Positions 41,781 to 51,418 of a stretch of 64,000 nucleotides of DNA are shown piece after piece. The translations under genes were made by a program, and so were the position numbers. The notes under the pieces are model-generated. The model made no database searches and was not told the origin of the DNA. It saw nothing but the letters and a program-made list of their open reading frames with translations. This DNA comes from Pseudoxanthomonas sp. Root65 (GTDB lineage Bacteria > Pseudomonadota > Gammaproteobacteria > Xanthomonadales > Xanthomonadaceae): positions 1,143,501-1,207,500 of the forward strand of contig NZ_LMHA01000001.1 of assembly GCF_001427635.1 (NCBI RefSeq), given 5' to 3'. The stretch's first letter is position 1; each line of letters begins with the position of its first letter.

Positions 41781-43036
41781 AGCCGTTCCGTACTGTCGTG
41801 GTGCTGTTGGTGCTGCTGCTCGCCGGCGTGCTGGCATCGCAGTGGATGGCCACCACCACGCGCGATCTGGGCGAGGTCTTCATCCGGTTCGCCGGTTACG
41901 ACCTGCACACCAACGTGCCGCGCGCCCTGCTTTCGCTGCTGCTGGTCGTGGCGCTGTTCTGGGTTGCCTGGCGCCTGCTCAGCCTGCCGTTCCGCGCGTG
42001 GGGTCGCCATCGTCGCAAGCAGGCGCGGGCAAGGCTCATCGACGGTCTGGATGCGCTGCACGCCGGGCACTGGCAGAAGGCCGAAAAACTGCTGGAGCGC
42101 GCGTCGGAGGACACCGAGGTCGGCACCATCGCGCGTGTCGCCGCCGTGCGCGCCGCCCAGGCGCGTGACGACGACGCGGCGGTGCAGCGCCATCTGCTCG
42201 CCCTGCGCGAACGCTCCGCCCAGGCCCATGCGATCACCGCGGCGCAGATCGCACTCGATGCCGGCCGGCCGCAGGAGGCGCTGACCGTGCTGGATGCGGC
42301 CGAGGCGCAGCCGCTGCCGCCGCGCGGCCTGGCGCTGCGCGCCGACGCCCTCGCCGGCAGCGCACGCGCAGGCGAGGCCTACGGACTGCTGGGCGCGCTG
42401 AAGCAGCAGCAGGCCCTGGCGCCCGCCGCGTTCGAGGCGCTGGAGATCCGGCTGGCAACGCAATCGTTGCGCGAGGCTACCGATCCCAACGTGCTGGCCG
42501 AGCGCTGGGAAGCGCTGACCAAACCGCTGCGCCTGCAACCGTCGGTCGTGGCGGCCTATGCCGAACGCGCCGCCGCGCTGCGCTGGGAAGACGCGGCGAC
42601 GCGCAGCATCGAGCAGGCGCTGGAATCGCGCTGGGACGAAAGCCTGGTGGCGCTGTATGGGCGGCTGCCGGTGGGCAAGCTGGATTCGCGCCGTGCCAGT
42701 GCCCAGCACTGGCTGCACGCCCATCCCGCCAGCCCGGCCTTGCTGGTGACACTGGGACGGCTCGCGCGCCAGCAGGGCCAGTGGACGGCGGCACAGGAGT
42801 TCCTGCATCGCGCCGTCGCCCAGGGCGCGGGCGCGGAGGCGTGGGAGGAACTGGCGACCGGCTTCAACGAAGCCGGCGACACCGCCTCGGCGCAGCAATG
42901 CCACGCCAACGCGGTCAAGGCGGCGCGCGGCGAAACGCCGGTGACATTGCCGGCGCGCGACATGCGGCAGGAAATCCATGACGCCGCCGTCGTCGAGGAG
43001 CGCGACGCGCACGGATTGCCGCGCCTGCGGGACTGA
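41777..43036 (+). CDS. hemY: HemY-type TPR membrane protein
   Basis: A 419-residue protein with two N-terminal helices (about residues 5-25 and 47-65) and TPR-like helical repeats up to the C-terminus. The conserved HemY start is seen in LGEVFIRFAGYDLHTNVP between the helices. It acts with HemX near the late haem pathway; the mechanism is not settled. Its ATG overlaps the hemX stop, and its stop lies two bases from the convergent DUF4349 gene. Confidence 0.9.
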   Translation: MKPFRTVVVLLVLLLAGVLASQWMATTTRDLGEVFIRFAGYDLHTNVPRALLSLLLVVALFWVAWRLLSLPFRAWGRHRRKQARARLIDGLDALHAGHWQKAEKLLERASEDTEVGTIARVAAVRAAQARDDDAAVQRHLLALRERSAQAHAITAAQIALDAGRPQEALTVLDAAEAQPLPPRGLALRADALAGSARAGEAYGLLGALKQQQALAPAAFEALEIRLATQSLREATDPNVLAERWEALTKPLRLQPSVVAAYAERAAALRWEDAATRSIEQALESRWDESLVALYGRLPVGKLDSRRASAQHWLHAHPASPALLVTLGRLARQQGQWTAAQEFLHRAVAQGAGAEAWEELATGFNEAGDTASAQQCHANAVKAARGETPVTLPARDMRQEIHDAAVVEERDAHGLPRLRD

Positions 43037-43038
43037 GC

Positions 43039-44028
43039 TCAGCGGGCGGCCGGCTTCCTGCGCCAGCGCCGCCAGCCGATCACCATCGCCAGCACGACCA
43101 GCCACAGCGGCCACAGCGTGGCCAGCGCCACCACCGCCTGCAGACCACCACGCCAGCCGACCGCCAGCGCATCGCCCAGCTGGCGGAAGAAGCCGGGACC
43201 GTTGTCGCGGAACACCGCATCCACGTCGACGCGCTCGCTGCGGCGTACCTGCACGTCCTGATTCAGCGACAGCGTGATGGTGCTGAATGCCACGCGGTCC
43301 TCGAATTCCTTCTGCGCAATCACGGCCTCGTCGCGGCTCGTCCGCGCTTCGGCGCGTGCGTGGATGGCATCGGCCTTGTCGCCCAGCTTGCCGCCGCCCT
43401 GCACGGCATCGCCGAGTTCCTGCTGTTCGTCCTGCGCACGCTGCCGCGCCAGCTGCTGCCGCAACAGGTCGAACTGCGCGTCACGGGCGGTGAAGTGGCG
43501 ACGATCCAGGAACTCCATCTGCGACGCGATGGCGCGCAGGAACACCTGCGTGCGCTCGCTCGGCACGCGCACCGTCAGCGCACCCTGCAGACGGTATTCG
43601 GCCAGCTCCAGCCGCTTGCCGTTGCCGAGCGGCCGGCTCTGCACGCGCTGCACCTGCGACTGGATGTCGTTGTCGACGACGAAACCGCCTTGTTTCGCGA
43701 CCTCGTCCTCGATCGCCAGCGCCGTGCGGTACACGTCCTTGACCTGGAAATCCGCCTGCGCGGTGCGGATGAAGCGGCGCTGCGGGTCGGTCTGCACCAC
43801 CACGTCGGATGCCAGTTGCGCGGCGGTGACGCCGGGGGCCTGCAGCGCGGACGTTTCCTGACTCTCCGCGGGTGCGGGTGCCGCCGCCGCATCGGCGGCT
43901 TCATCCATCGCGGGGGCGGCGGCGGCGACCTCCGCCTCGTGCGACGACATCTCCCGCTTGCTGCAGGACGCGATCAGGAACAGCAGAGCCAACAAGGAAA
44001 CGACGCGATATGTCCTGTGCATGCGCAT
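43039..44028 (-). CDS. DUF4349 lipoprotein with C-terminal membrane helix
   Basis: A 329-residue protein with a lipoprotein signal (MRMHRTYR, lipobox IASC), an Ala/Glu-rich linker, and a DUF4349 domain holding two coiled-coil stretches (around the RRHFTARDAQFDLLRQQLARQ and RAEARTSRDEAVIAQKEFEDR segments). A hydrophobic helix (LWPLWLVVLAMVIGW) and a basic tail end the protein. The family is envelope-associated with no defined role. The start at 44028 has GGAG five bases upstream. Confidence 0.85.
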   Translation of the reverse strand: MRMHRTYRVVSLLALLFLIASCSKREMSSHEAEVAAAAPAMDEAADAAAAPAPAESQETSALQAPGVTAAQLASDVVVQTDPQRRFIRTAQADFQVKDVYRTALAIEDEVAKQGGFVVDNDIQSQVQRVQSRPLGNGKRLELAEYRLQGALTVRVPSERTQVFLRAIASQMEFLDRRHFTARDAQFDLLRQQLARQRAQDEQQELGDAVQGGGKLGDKADAIHARAEARTSRDEAVIAQKEFEDRVAFSTITLSLNQDVQVRRSERVDVDAVFRDNGPGFFRQLGDALAVGWRGGLQAVVALATLWPLWLVVLAMVIGWRRWRRKPAAR

Positions 44029-44200
44029 GGAAACTCCGGGCGGGAAGACGGTGGCCGGGCGGCCGGTCCGACATCCAACGCGCGGCACCGTCGTCCGGGG
44101 TTGGCCAGCATCATTCCATGACCGGGCAACGTCCGACAGGCCGTCATCGGCTGCCCGCACTCGTGTGACAATCCGCCGGACTGCCACGCGGTGACCCCGA

Positions 44201-45946
44201 ATGAACCGACTCCTTCGCGTTTCGCTGCTGGTCTTCCTCCTGGTCGCGCCGATCGCGCAGGCGAAAACGCCGGTCGCCCGGGGCACCGGAGGCGCCGCCG
44301 CGACGATCAGCGAGCAGGCCACGCAGTCCGCGATCGCGATCCTGGACCAGGGCGGCAATGCCGTCGATGCCGCCGTCGCGGCTGCCGCCACGCTCGGCGT
44401 CACCGACCCTTTCAGCTGCGGCATCGGCGGCGGCGGCTTCATGGTGGTGTACCTGGCGAAGGACAAACGCGTGATCACCCTCGATCATCGCGAGACCGCG
44501 CCGGCGGCCACACCGCCGACCTTGTTCGTCGAGGACGGCAAGGCGATGGATGTCGATACCGCCGTCGCCAGTGGACTGTCTGTCGGCGTGCCCGGCACCG
44601 TCCGCGGCTGGCATGAGGCGCTGCAGCGCTACGGCACGATGTCGTTTGCGCAGGTGCTGGCGCCTGCCATTGCGGTGGCCGAACAGGGCTTCGTGGTGGA
44701 CGCCAACTTCTCGCAGCTGGTCGCGCGCAACGAGGGCAAGTTCAACCGCTTCCCCGCCACGGCCGCGCTGTACCTTCGCAATGGCAAGGCGCTTCCGTCC
44801 GGCACGACGCTGCGCAACCCCGACCTGGCCCGCAGTTATCGCGCACTGGCCGATGGCGGCGTGGATGCGTTCTATGCCGGACCGATGGCGCGCGCGATTG
44901 TCGATACGGTCAACCGGCCGCCGACCGCACCCGGCGTATCGGTGCACGGCAGCCGCATGACGCTGGCGGACCTGGCGAACTACGAAGTGCGCGTGCGCCT
45001 GCCGGTGCATTCGACCTATCGCGGCTACGACCTCTACGGCATGCCGTTGCCGAGCAGCGGCGGCGTGACCGTGTTCGAGGCACTGAACATGCTGGAAGGC
45101 TACGAGCTCGGCTCGATGTCCCGCGCGGAGGTCGAGCACCTGTACCTGGAAGCCAGCCGCCTCGCCTTCGCCGACCGCGACGCCTACCTGGCCGATCCCG
45201 AATATGTCGACGCGCCCGTCGCGGGTCTGCTCAGCAAGGACTACGCGGCACGGCGCCGTGGATTGATCGATCCGGAGCGCGCCGCGACGGGCGCTGTCGC
45301 GGCCGGCGATCCCTACCCGTTCCAGCACGATCCCAGCCCTCCAGTGCGTCCGGCGCCGCGCACGCTGCAGCCGGAAAGCGCGCATACCACGCACCTCACC
45401 GTGTCCGACAAGGACGGCAACGTCGTCGCCTACACCTTCACCATCGAGGACTGGGGCGGCAGCGGCATGGTGGTGCCGGGCTACGGCTTCCTGCTGAACA
45501 ACGAACTGACCGACTTCGATTTCATTCCGCCTCACCCGAACATTCCCGAAGCCGGCAAGCGTCCGCGCAGCAGCATGACGCCGACCATCGCGCTGAAGGA
45601 TGGCAGGCCGGCGTTCTCGATCGGCAGTCCCGGCGGATCGACCATCATCACCACGGTGCTGCAGACCATCGTCAACCACATCGACCTCGGCATGCCGATG
45701 GACCAGGCCATCGACGCCCCGCGCCTGTCGCAGCGCAACGGCGCCACGACGGACATCGAGCCGGGCTATGCGGACAGCGGGCAGGCGAAGGCGCTGACGG
45801 ATCGCGGGCAGCGTTGGTCAGCGCAGGCAGAGGAAATCGGCGCGGCGAACGCGCTGGTGTTCAATGCGGACGGCACGGTGACAGCGGTGAGCGAAGGCCA
45901 CCGGCATGGCGTGGGAAGTGCGCAGGTGCAGAAGCCTGCTCGGTGA
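44201..45946 (+). CDS. ggt: Gamma-glutamyltransferase, periplasmic
   Basis: A 581-residue Ntn-hydrolase precursor with a signal peptide (cleavage near AQAKTP). The autocleavage site and nucleophile are the Thr in ESAHTTHLTVSDKDGNVV, about two-thirds along. Other hallmarks are the N-terminal ISEQATQSAIAILDQGGNAVDAAVA, the RETAP arginine, and PRSSMTPTI and GSPGGSTI in the small subunit. It hydrolyses glutathione or transfers its gamma-glutamyl group in the periplasm. The AT-poor gap before it holds no evident promoter. Confidence 0.95.
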   Translation: MNRLLRVSLLVFLLVAPIAQAKTPVARGTGGAAATISEQATQSAIAILDQGGNAVDAAVAAAATLGVTDPFSCGIGGGGFMVVYLAKDKRVITLDHRETAPAATPPTLFVEDGKAMDVDTAVASGLSVGVPGTVRGWHEALQRYGTMSFAQVLAPAIAVAEQGFVVDANFSQLVARNEGKFNRFPATAALYLRNGKALPSGTTLRNPDLARSYRALADGGVDAFYAGPMARAIVDTVNRPPTAPGVSVHGSRMTLADLANYEVRVRLPVHSTYRGYDLYGMPLPSSGGVTVFEALNMLEGYELGSMSRAEVEHLYLEASRLAFADRDAYLADPEYVDAPVAGLLSKDYAARRRGLIDPERAATGAVAAGDPYPFQHDPSPPVRPAPRTLQPESAHTTHLTVSDKDGNVVAYTFTIEDWGGSGMVVPGYGFLLNNELTDFDFIPPHPNIPEAGKRPRSSMTPTIALKDGRPAFSIGSPGGSTIITTVLQTIVNHIDLGMPMDQAIDAPRLSQRNGATTDIEPGYADSGQAKALTDRGQRWSAQAEEIGAANALVFNADGTVTAVSEGHRHGVGSAQVQKPAR

Positions 45947-46013
45947 CCGGCGCGGGTAGAGTCTCGATTGCTCAACGTCGAAGTAGCCGAATAGGCCCCG
46001 CAACGCCGGTGAT

Positions 46014-46937
46014 CTAGATTTCTTCGAAATAGTCCGAGTCGAGCCGCTTGACCACGTATGTCGCCACGGGTGTCACGCCTACGCCATGGTCAATCATCAA
46101 GCTGGCGATCTGGATGCCGTCCAGGAGCACAACTTTGACATCGATGTGCGAGACGTAGTCCCTTGCTTCAGCAGAGAAAGCGCTGGTCGTGATGAACACA
46201 CCTTTACGCGCACGCTGACCGTGCAGCGCACCGACGAACTTCTGGATTTCCGGACGACCCACGGTTCCTTGCCAGCGCTTTGCCTGGATATAGATAACAT
46301 CCAAACCAAGACGGTCTTCCTTGATGATGCCGTCGATTCCGCCATCACCGGATCGCCCAATACGCTCCCCTGCGTCTCGCCTGGATCCGCCATACCCCAT
46401 GGCGACCAGCAGCTCTACGACGATCTGCTCAAAGAACTCCGGACTTACTTGCAGCAGCCGCTCAAGCACTTGCGATGCGAGTTCACTACGCAACTGCTGG
46501 TAGGCACCCTGCAACGCCTCGTCGGGCGTCACCTGGTCTGGTGCCGTGGATTGGGCCAGCACTTGAGTGACGTTCTCAGACGAATCTCCGGGCGAGCCCA
46601 TCAGGAACTCTCTGAACTCCGGAAAGCTTGCGAGGAAGGTCTTGTCGATACTGGCGGGTGGTGCCTTGAGTACCTCTCGACCCCGCTCAGTGATCTCGAA
46701 GTACCCTCGTTTCGGCTTCGCCAGCAAGCCCGCCTTCATCAGATAGAAGCTGGCCCAGCCGGTTCTGTTTCTGAGAGCCGTTTGCTGCCCACTTGGCAGC
46801 ATTGTCGTGCGCTCGTCCAACGTCAGTCCAAACTCATCGCCTAACAGCTTCTCGGCTGTTGGAAGATCGTTTGCGAGTCGAGCACCCGCCAGCCTCAGAA
46901 GAGGCAGCATCAATTGATCGTAGGTCGGAACTGTCAT
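46014..46937 (-). CDS. mrr: Mrr-type restriction endonuclease
   Basis: A 307-residue protein with an N-terminal winged-helix Mrr_N domain (PTYDQLMLPLLRLAG to about residue 92) and a C-terminal PD-(D/E)xK domain. The nuclease motif is GDGGIDGII, then the Gln-x-Lys of YIQAKRWQ, followed by VGALHGQRARKGVFITTSAFS. Mrr cuts DNA with modified bases and can be toxic under stress. No methylase or partner gene is nearby. Its codon use is visibly AT-richer than the neighbours, which suggests recent transfer. Confidence 0.9.
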   Translation of the reverse strand: MTVPTYDQLMLPLLRLAGARLANDLPTAEKLLGDEFGLTLDERTTMLPSGQQTALRNRTGWASFYLMKAGLLAKPKRGYFEITERGREVLKAPPASIDKTFLASFPEFREFLMGSPGDSSENVTQVLAQSTAPDQVTPDEALQGAYQQLRSELASQVLERLLQVSPEFFEQIVVELLVAMGYGGSRRDAGERIGRSGDGGIDGIIKEDRLGLDVIYIQAKRWQGTVGRPEIQKFVGALHGQRARKGVFITTSAFSAEARDYVSHIDVKVVLLDGIQIASLMIDHGVGVTPVATYVVKRLDSDYFEEI

Positions 46938-46968
46938 GCAGCCTCCTTGCCAAACAGCCGAACGAACT

Positions 46969-48249
46969 TCAACGCTCGATGATCGCCACTACGCCCATGC
47001 CGCCCGCGGTGCAGATGGAGACCAGCGCGCGGCCGCCGCCGCGCTGCTGCAGTTCCTTGGCCACGGTGGCGACGATGCGCGCGCCGGTGGCGGCGAAGGG
47101 GTGGCCGGTCGCCAGCGAGGAGCCGTTGGGGTTCATCTTGGCGGGATCGATCCTGCCCAGCGGCGCATCCAGGCCCAGACGGTTGCGGCAGTAGTCCTCG
47201 CTCTCCCACGCGCGCAGCGTGCACAGCACCTGCGCGGCGAAGGCTTCGTGGATCTCGTAGATGTCGAAATCCTGCAGCGTCAGTCCGTGGCGCTTGAGCA
47301 TCTCGGGCACGGCCACCGTCGGCGCCATCAGCAGGCCTTCGCCATGGACGAAATCGACGGCGGACACCTGCGCATCCTTCAGGTACGCCAGCGGCTCATG
47401 GCCGTGCGCCTTCGCCCACTCGTCGCTGGCCAGCAGCACGGCAGCCGCGCCATCGGTCAGCGGCGTGGAGTTGGCGGCGGTCAGCGTGCCGCGGCCGGAG
47501 GTCTTGTCGAACGCCGGCTTCAGCGTGGCCAGCTTTTCCAGCGAGGTGTCGGGGCGCAGGATGTTGTCGCGCTCCAGCCCGCGGAACGGGGCGATCAGGT
47601 CGTCGAAGAAGCCACGCTCGTAGGCCGCGGCCAGCTTCTTGTGCGAGGCGACCGCCAGCTCGTCCTGCGAATCGCGCGAGATGCTCCACTCCTTCGCCAT
47701 GTCCTCGCAGTGCTCGCCCATGCTCTTGCCGGTGCGCGGCTCGGCCACGCCGGGGAACTCGGGCTTGAGCTCGCCGAGCTTGAAGCCGCTGACCAGCGCC
47801 TTGATCTTGTCCTGCGTGGTCTTGGCGCGATTGGCGGCGAGCAGGCGTGCGCGCAACTTCTTGCCGTAGACGATCGGCACTTCGGACGTGGTGTCGGAAC
47901 CGCCGCCGATACCGGACTCGATCTGGCCCAGCGCGATCTTGTTGCCGATGTGGATGATGGTGTCGAGGCTGGTGCCGCAGGCGCGCTGCAGGGTGATGCC
48001 CGGCGTCAGCGGCGACAGGCCGGACGACAGCGCGGCTTCGCGGCCCAGGTTCCAGTCGGACGAATGCTTGATCACCGCGCCCATCGCCACTTCGCCCAGC
48101 TGCTGGCCGTGCAGGCCGAAGCGCTCGACCAGCGCGCCCAGCGTGCGCACCGACATGCCCAGGTTCCCCACATCCGCGTAGGCCGTGTTCTGGCGACAGA
48201 ACGGAATGCGGACGCCGCCGAGGATGGCGACGGGACGGGGAGCGGGCAT
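46969..48249 (-). CDS. Thiolase, acetyl-CoA C-acyltransferase FadI-like
   Basis: A 426-residue thiolase. The nucleophile is in QRACGTSLD, the catalytic His in YEIHEAFAAQ, and the second Cys in CTAGGMG. It lies closer to the FadI/trifunctional-type group (about 430 residues, SDWNLGREAALSSGLSP) than to short biosynthetic thiolases. The start at 48249 gives the usual MPAPRPVAILGG N-terminus. It diverges from the next gene and may act in beta-oxidation alone, since no fadB or fadJ partner is in the window. Confidence 0.88.
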   Translation of the reverse strand: MPAPRPVAILGGVRIPFCRQNTAYADVGNLGMSVRTLGALVERFGLHGQQLGEVAMGAVIKHSSDWNLGREAALSSGLSPLTPGITLQRACGTSLDTIIHIGNKIALGQIESGIGGGSDTTSEVPIVYGKKLRARLLAANRAKTTQDKIKALVSGFKLGELKPEFPGVAEPRTGKSMGEHCEDMAKEWSISRDSQDELAVASHKKLAAAYERGFFDDLIAPFRGLERDNILRPDTSLEKLATLKPAFDKTSGRGTLTAANSTPLTDGAAAVLLASDEWAKAHGHEPLAYLKDAQVSAVDFVHGEGLLMAPTVAVPEMLKRHGLTLQDFDIYEIHEAFAAQVLCTLRAWESEDYCRNRLGLDAPLGRIDPAKMNPNGSSLATGHPFAATGARIVATVAKELQQRGGGRALVSICTAGGMGVVAIIER

Positions 48250-48356
48250 GGGGACCTCGGTGCGGATGGCGATGATGGGTGGGTGAAGATGCGCCTGCGT
48301 ACGGCAGGCATAATGGGGGAGTGTAATGCGCCCCTCCATCGCCTCCAACCGCTGAC

Positions 48357-49241
48357 ATGACTCGATCCCCAACCGGCCCCGTCGTCATGGGCGTGATCGC
48401 CCTGGAGCTCGCTGCCGGCCATCCGCCGCAGCGCGCGGCGCTGGCGGCCGCCGAGGCCAGTGAGCTGGCGGAGAAGCTGGGTCGCGATCTCGCCGCGCAC
48501 GCCCCGCAGGTCCGTGACCTGGATCTCGTCCTTGCAGCGGCACACTTCGACCCGGCGGAGGCGCTGCGACCCGGCTGGTCGCTGCACCAGCGCCTGCGCG
48601 AACTGCACCAGCGCGCGCCGGGCCGCGGCGAAGGCGCGCGCCTGATCGCCTTCGGGGCCGATGAAACCGGTGACATCCCGATGCCGCTGCGGGCCGACGA
48701 TGGCCTGCGCGGCGGCCTGCTGCGCGTGGTGCCCTTCCTGCTCAGCGGCGATGACCCTACGGTCGCTGCCGTGGGCGAACGGCTGGAAAGCGTGCTGCTG
48801 GAAACCGGCATGGCCCAGGCCGACACCGCGCTGCTCGCGCAGACCGCGTTCGGTGCGCAGATCGAGCACGCGCGCTACATGACCCTGCACGACCTGGCGG
48901 CGATGACCGCCATGCAGTACGAGCATGGCGGCCTGGGTGCGTTGTGGCCGGTGATCGAGACCGCGCTGATGGCGCCTACGGAGGAACAATGGCTGGACGC
49001 GCCGCCGGAACCGTTGCTGCGCTATGCGAACGGCGAAGTCCACATCGCGCTGTTCGAGCCGCTGGCATGGCGCGCACGCTATGCGCCGCATGAAGCCACC
49101 GACGAACGCCTGGAACGCACCTACCAGCACTTCCAGGCCCGCCAGCAGCAGATCGCCGCCGTGCTGGAGGCGCACGGCATCCCGGTGACCTTCGCGCATT
49201 GCCCGGGCAAGACCGACGCACGGGAAACCCTGCAGTCGTAG
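48357..49241 (+). CDS. Conserved hypothetical protein
   Basis: A 294-residue soluble protein without signal or membrane segments. Its middle is helix-rich (LRGGLLRVVPFLLSGDDPTVAAVG, AQIEHARYMTLHDLAAMTAMQYEHGG), and it ends in a stretch that looks coiled (DERLERTYQHFQARQQQIAAVLE). I do not recognise the family. It diverges from the thiolase gene across 107 bp, so the two may share control. Confidence 0.75.
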   Translation: MTRSPTGPVVMGVIALELAAGHPPQRAALAAAEASELAEKLGRDLAAHAPQVRDLDLVLAAAHFDPAEALRPGWSLHQRLRELHQRAPGRGEGARLIAFGADETGDIPMPLRADDGLRGGLLRVVPFLLSGDDPTVAAVGERLESVLLETGMAQADTALLAQTAFGAQIEHARYMTLHDLAAMTAMQYEHGGLGALWPVIETALMAPTEEQWLDAPPEPLLRYANGEVHIALFEPLAWRARYAPHEATDERLERTYQHFQARQQQIAAVLEAHGIPVTFAHCPGKTDARETLQS

Positions 49242-49312
49242 CGTGCGCCACGCGCACGACCACGAGGAAGTACGGATCGTGCGGTCGTGCGGTCGTGCGC
49301 ATAGCGCACGTT
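49239..49312. repeat. Inverted pair of GTGCGC repeats before sodC-like gene
   Basis: AGCGTGCGCCACGCGCACGACC faces a near-complement at 49290-49312. A single related copy lies at 7757. It separates convergent genes and could act as a terminator. Confidence 0.65.
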
Positions 49313-49328
49313 ACGCACAGGGTCGTTG

Positions 49329-49907
49329 TTACTGGGTGACCTTGATGATGCCGCACGCCACGCGGGCGCCGGCGTTGCCGGCGGGCTGGCTGGCGTAGTC
49401 GTCCGGGGCGGCGTGCACGATCAGGGCGCGGCCGGCGACATCGTTGATCGCGGCGCCGCCCAGGGTGACGCCTTCGATATGCGCATCCACCTTGGCCACG
49501 CCCTCGGCGTTGGCGGTCAGGTTGTTCATGTCGCCGGCGTGGTGCGCGCCACCGCCGGCCTTGCCGTGGGCGGCATTGAACGGATTGAAATGCGGACCGG
49601 CGCTGCTGGCGTCGGCGGCGCTGCAGTCGCCCTTCTCGTGGATGTGGAAGGCGTGCGTGCCGTTGGCGGGCAGGCCACCGACTTCACCGGTCAGGTGCAG
49701 GCCCTTGCCCATCGGCGTGAGGGTGACGCTGCCGCTGACCAGGCTACCCGAGGCCGATGCCAGCACGGCGACCGCCTGCTTGGCGGTGCTGGTGGTGGGT
49801 ACGACCGGCGTAGCGGACGTCGGCGACGAAGAGGGCGAGGACGTGGTGCCGCACGCGGTGAGCGTGAGGGCAGTGACGGTCGCGGCGGCCAGCAGGGCAA
49901 TGCGCAT
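49329..49907 (-). CDS. sodC: Cu/Zn superoxide dismutase-like lipoprotein
   Basis: A 192-residue SodC. A lipoprotein signal with lipobox LTAC is followed by a Ser/Thr/Pro-rich linker. Metal ligands are in HAFHIHEKGDC, PHFNPFNAAHG, HAGDMNNL and LIVHAAPDDY. The disulfide partner and the active-site arginine are in GARVACGI. It removes superoxide in the periplasm. Confidence 0.92.
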   Translation of the reverse strand: MRIALLAAATVTALTLTACGTTSSPSSSPTSATPVVPTTSTAKQAVAVLASASGSLVSGSVTLTPMGKGLHLTGEVGGLPANGTHAFHIHEKGDCSAADASSAGPHFNPFNAAHGKAGGGAHHAGDMNNLTANAEGVAKVDAHIEGVTLGGAAINDVAGRALIVHAAPDDYASQPAGNAGARVACGIIKVTQ

Positions 49908-49984
49908 GGGGAAGCTCCGGGTGCAGGTCGTGGCCCGCTACCGTAACCAGCGCTACCTTCACGTTCAATGAAAGCGGCGGTCGC

Positions 49985-51418
49985 TCATCCGCGCTTGCGG
50001 CCAGGCCCCAGCTTGCGTGTCACCGTATTGCGGCCCACGCCCAGTTTCGCCGCGGCTTCGGCACGGCGGCCGTGGGTCAGTTCCAGCGCGACTTCCAGCA
50101 AGGTGCGGTCGAGCCGCTCGCGTGCTTCGGCATGCAGCGACTCGGCGCCTTCCAGCAGGCGGCGGCGTGCCCATTCGCCCAGCGCGTGGTCCCATTCGCC
50201 GCGTCCGCCGGCGATGGGGGCATGCGACAGCGCGCCCTGCAGGTCGGTGGTGTTGATGACGTCGGCCGGCGCCAGCGCGGCCAGCCGCCAGCAGACGTTT
50301 TCCAGCTCGCGCACGTTGCCGGGCCAGTCGTGGGCCTGCAGCAGGTCCAGCGCGGGGTTGCTGAAACGCTTGGGCGCGATGTCCAGCTTGCGCGTGGCCA
50401 TGGCGAGGAAGTTTTCGGCCAGTTGCGGCACGTCCGCGCGGCGCTCGCGCAGCGGCGGCAGTTGCAGGCGCACCACGTTGAGCCGATGCAGCAGGTCGGC
50501 GCGGAAGCGGCCTTCGGCCACCAGGCCATCGAGGTCTTGGTGGGTGGCGGCGATCACACGCACGTCCACGCGGATCAGCTCGCGCCCGCCGACGCGGAAG
50601 AATTCGCCTTCGGCCAGCACGCGCAGCAGGCGCGTCTGCAGCGGCAGCGGCATGTCGCCGATTTCGTCGAGGAACAGCGTGCCGCCATCGGCCTGTTCGA
50701 AGCGGCCGATGTGGCGCTTCTGCGCGCCGGTGAACGCGCCCGCCTCGTGGCCGAACAGCTCGCTCTCCAGCAGTTCCGACGGGATGGCCGCGGTATTCAA
50801 CGCCACGAACGGTTTGCGCGAGCGCGGCGACTCGTGGTGCAGCGCGTGCGCGACCAGTTCCTTGCCGGTGCCGGTCTCGCCGGTGATCAGCACCGACAGC
50901 GGCGCCTGCGCCAGCCGGCCGATCGCGCGGAACAGCGCGCGCATCGCCGGCGTGTCGCCGATCAGTTGCGGCGTGGGCGTGGCCGCCTCGCCCTCCGGCA
51001 CCGCGTCCGCCGCTTCTTCCGCATCGGGCAAGGTGCGCGCGGCCAGGGCCACCGCGTCGTCCAGGTCGAACGGCTTGGACAGGAATTCGTGCGCGCCGCC
51101 GCGGAAGGCGCCGGCGGTGCTGGCGACATCGGTGTAGGCCGACATCACGATGACAGGCAGCTGCGGATGCGTGGCCTTCAGCCGGTCGAGCAGCACCAGG
51201 CCGTCGTCGCCCGGCATGCGGACATCGGTGAACAGCAGGTCGGGCGCGCCGCGGGCGCCCAGCGCGCTCAGGGCGGCGGCCGCGCTGTCGAAGCCGTCCA
51301 CCGCATAGCCCGCGTCACGCAGGGCGGTGGCCAGCACGAAGCGCACCGAGCGGTCGTCATCGACCACCCAGATGCGGCGTGCGTCGGCGGCGGTGGCCGC
51401 CAGGCGGTCAATGGACAT
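49985..51418 (-). CDS. ntrC: Nitrogen regulation response regulator NtrC
   Basis: A 477-residue sigma-54 activator. It has a receiver domain ([11 protein letters not shown] phosphoacceptor near residue 65), an AAA+ domain with Walker A GETGTGKE, the GAFTGA loop and DEIGDMPL, and a Fis-type helix-turn-helix at the C-terminus ([20 protein letters not shown]). It overlaps the last bases of ntrB and would activate glnA and the rest of this cluster when phosphorylated. Confidence 0.96.
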   Translation of the reverse strand: MSIDRLAATAADARRIWVVDDDRSVRFVLATALRDAGYAVDGFDSAAAALSALGARGAPDLLFTDVRMPGDDGLVLLDRLKATHPQLPVIVMSAYTDVASTAGAFRGGAHEFLSKPFDLDDAVALAARTLPDAEEAADAVPEGEAATPTPQLIGDTPAMRALFRAIGRLAQAPLSVLITGETGTGKELVAHALHHESPRSRKPFVALNTAAIPSELLESELFGHEAGAFTGAQKRHIGRFEQADGGTLFLDEIGDMPLPLQTRLLRVLAEGEFFRVGGRELIRVDVRVIAATHQDLDGLVAEGRFRADLLHRLNVVRLQLPPLRERRADVPQLAENFLAMATRKLDIAPKRFSNPALDLLQAHDWPGNVRELENVCWRLAALAPADVINTTDLQGALSHAPIAGGRGEWDHALGEWARRRLLEGAESLHAEARERLDRTLLEVALELTHGRRAEAAAKLGVGRNTVTRKLGPGRKRG

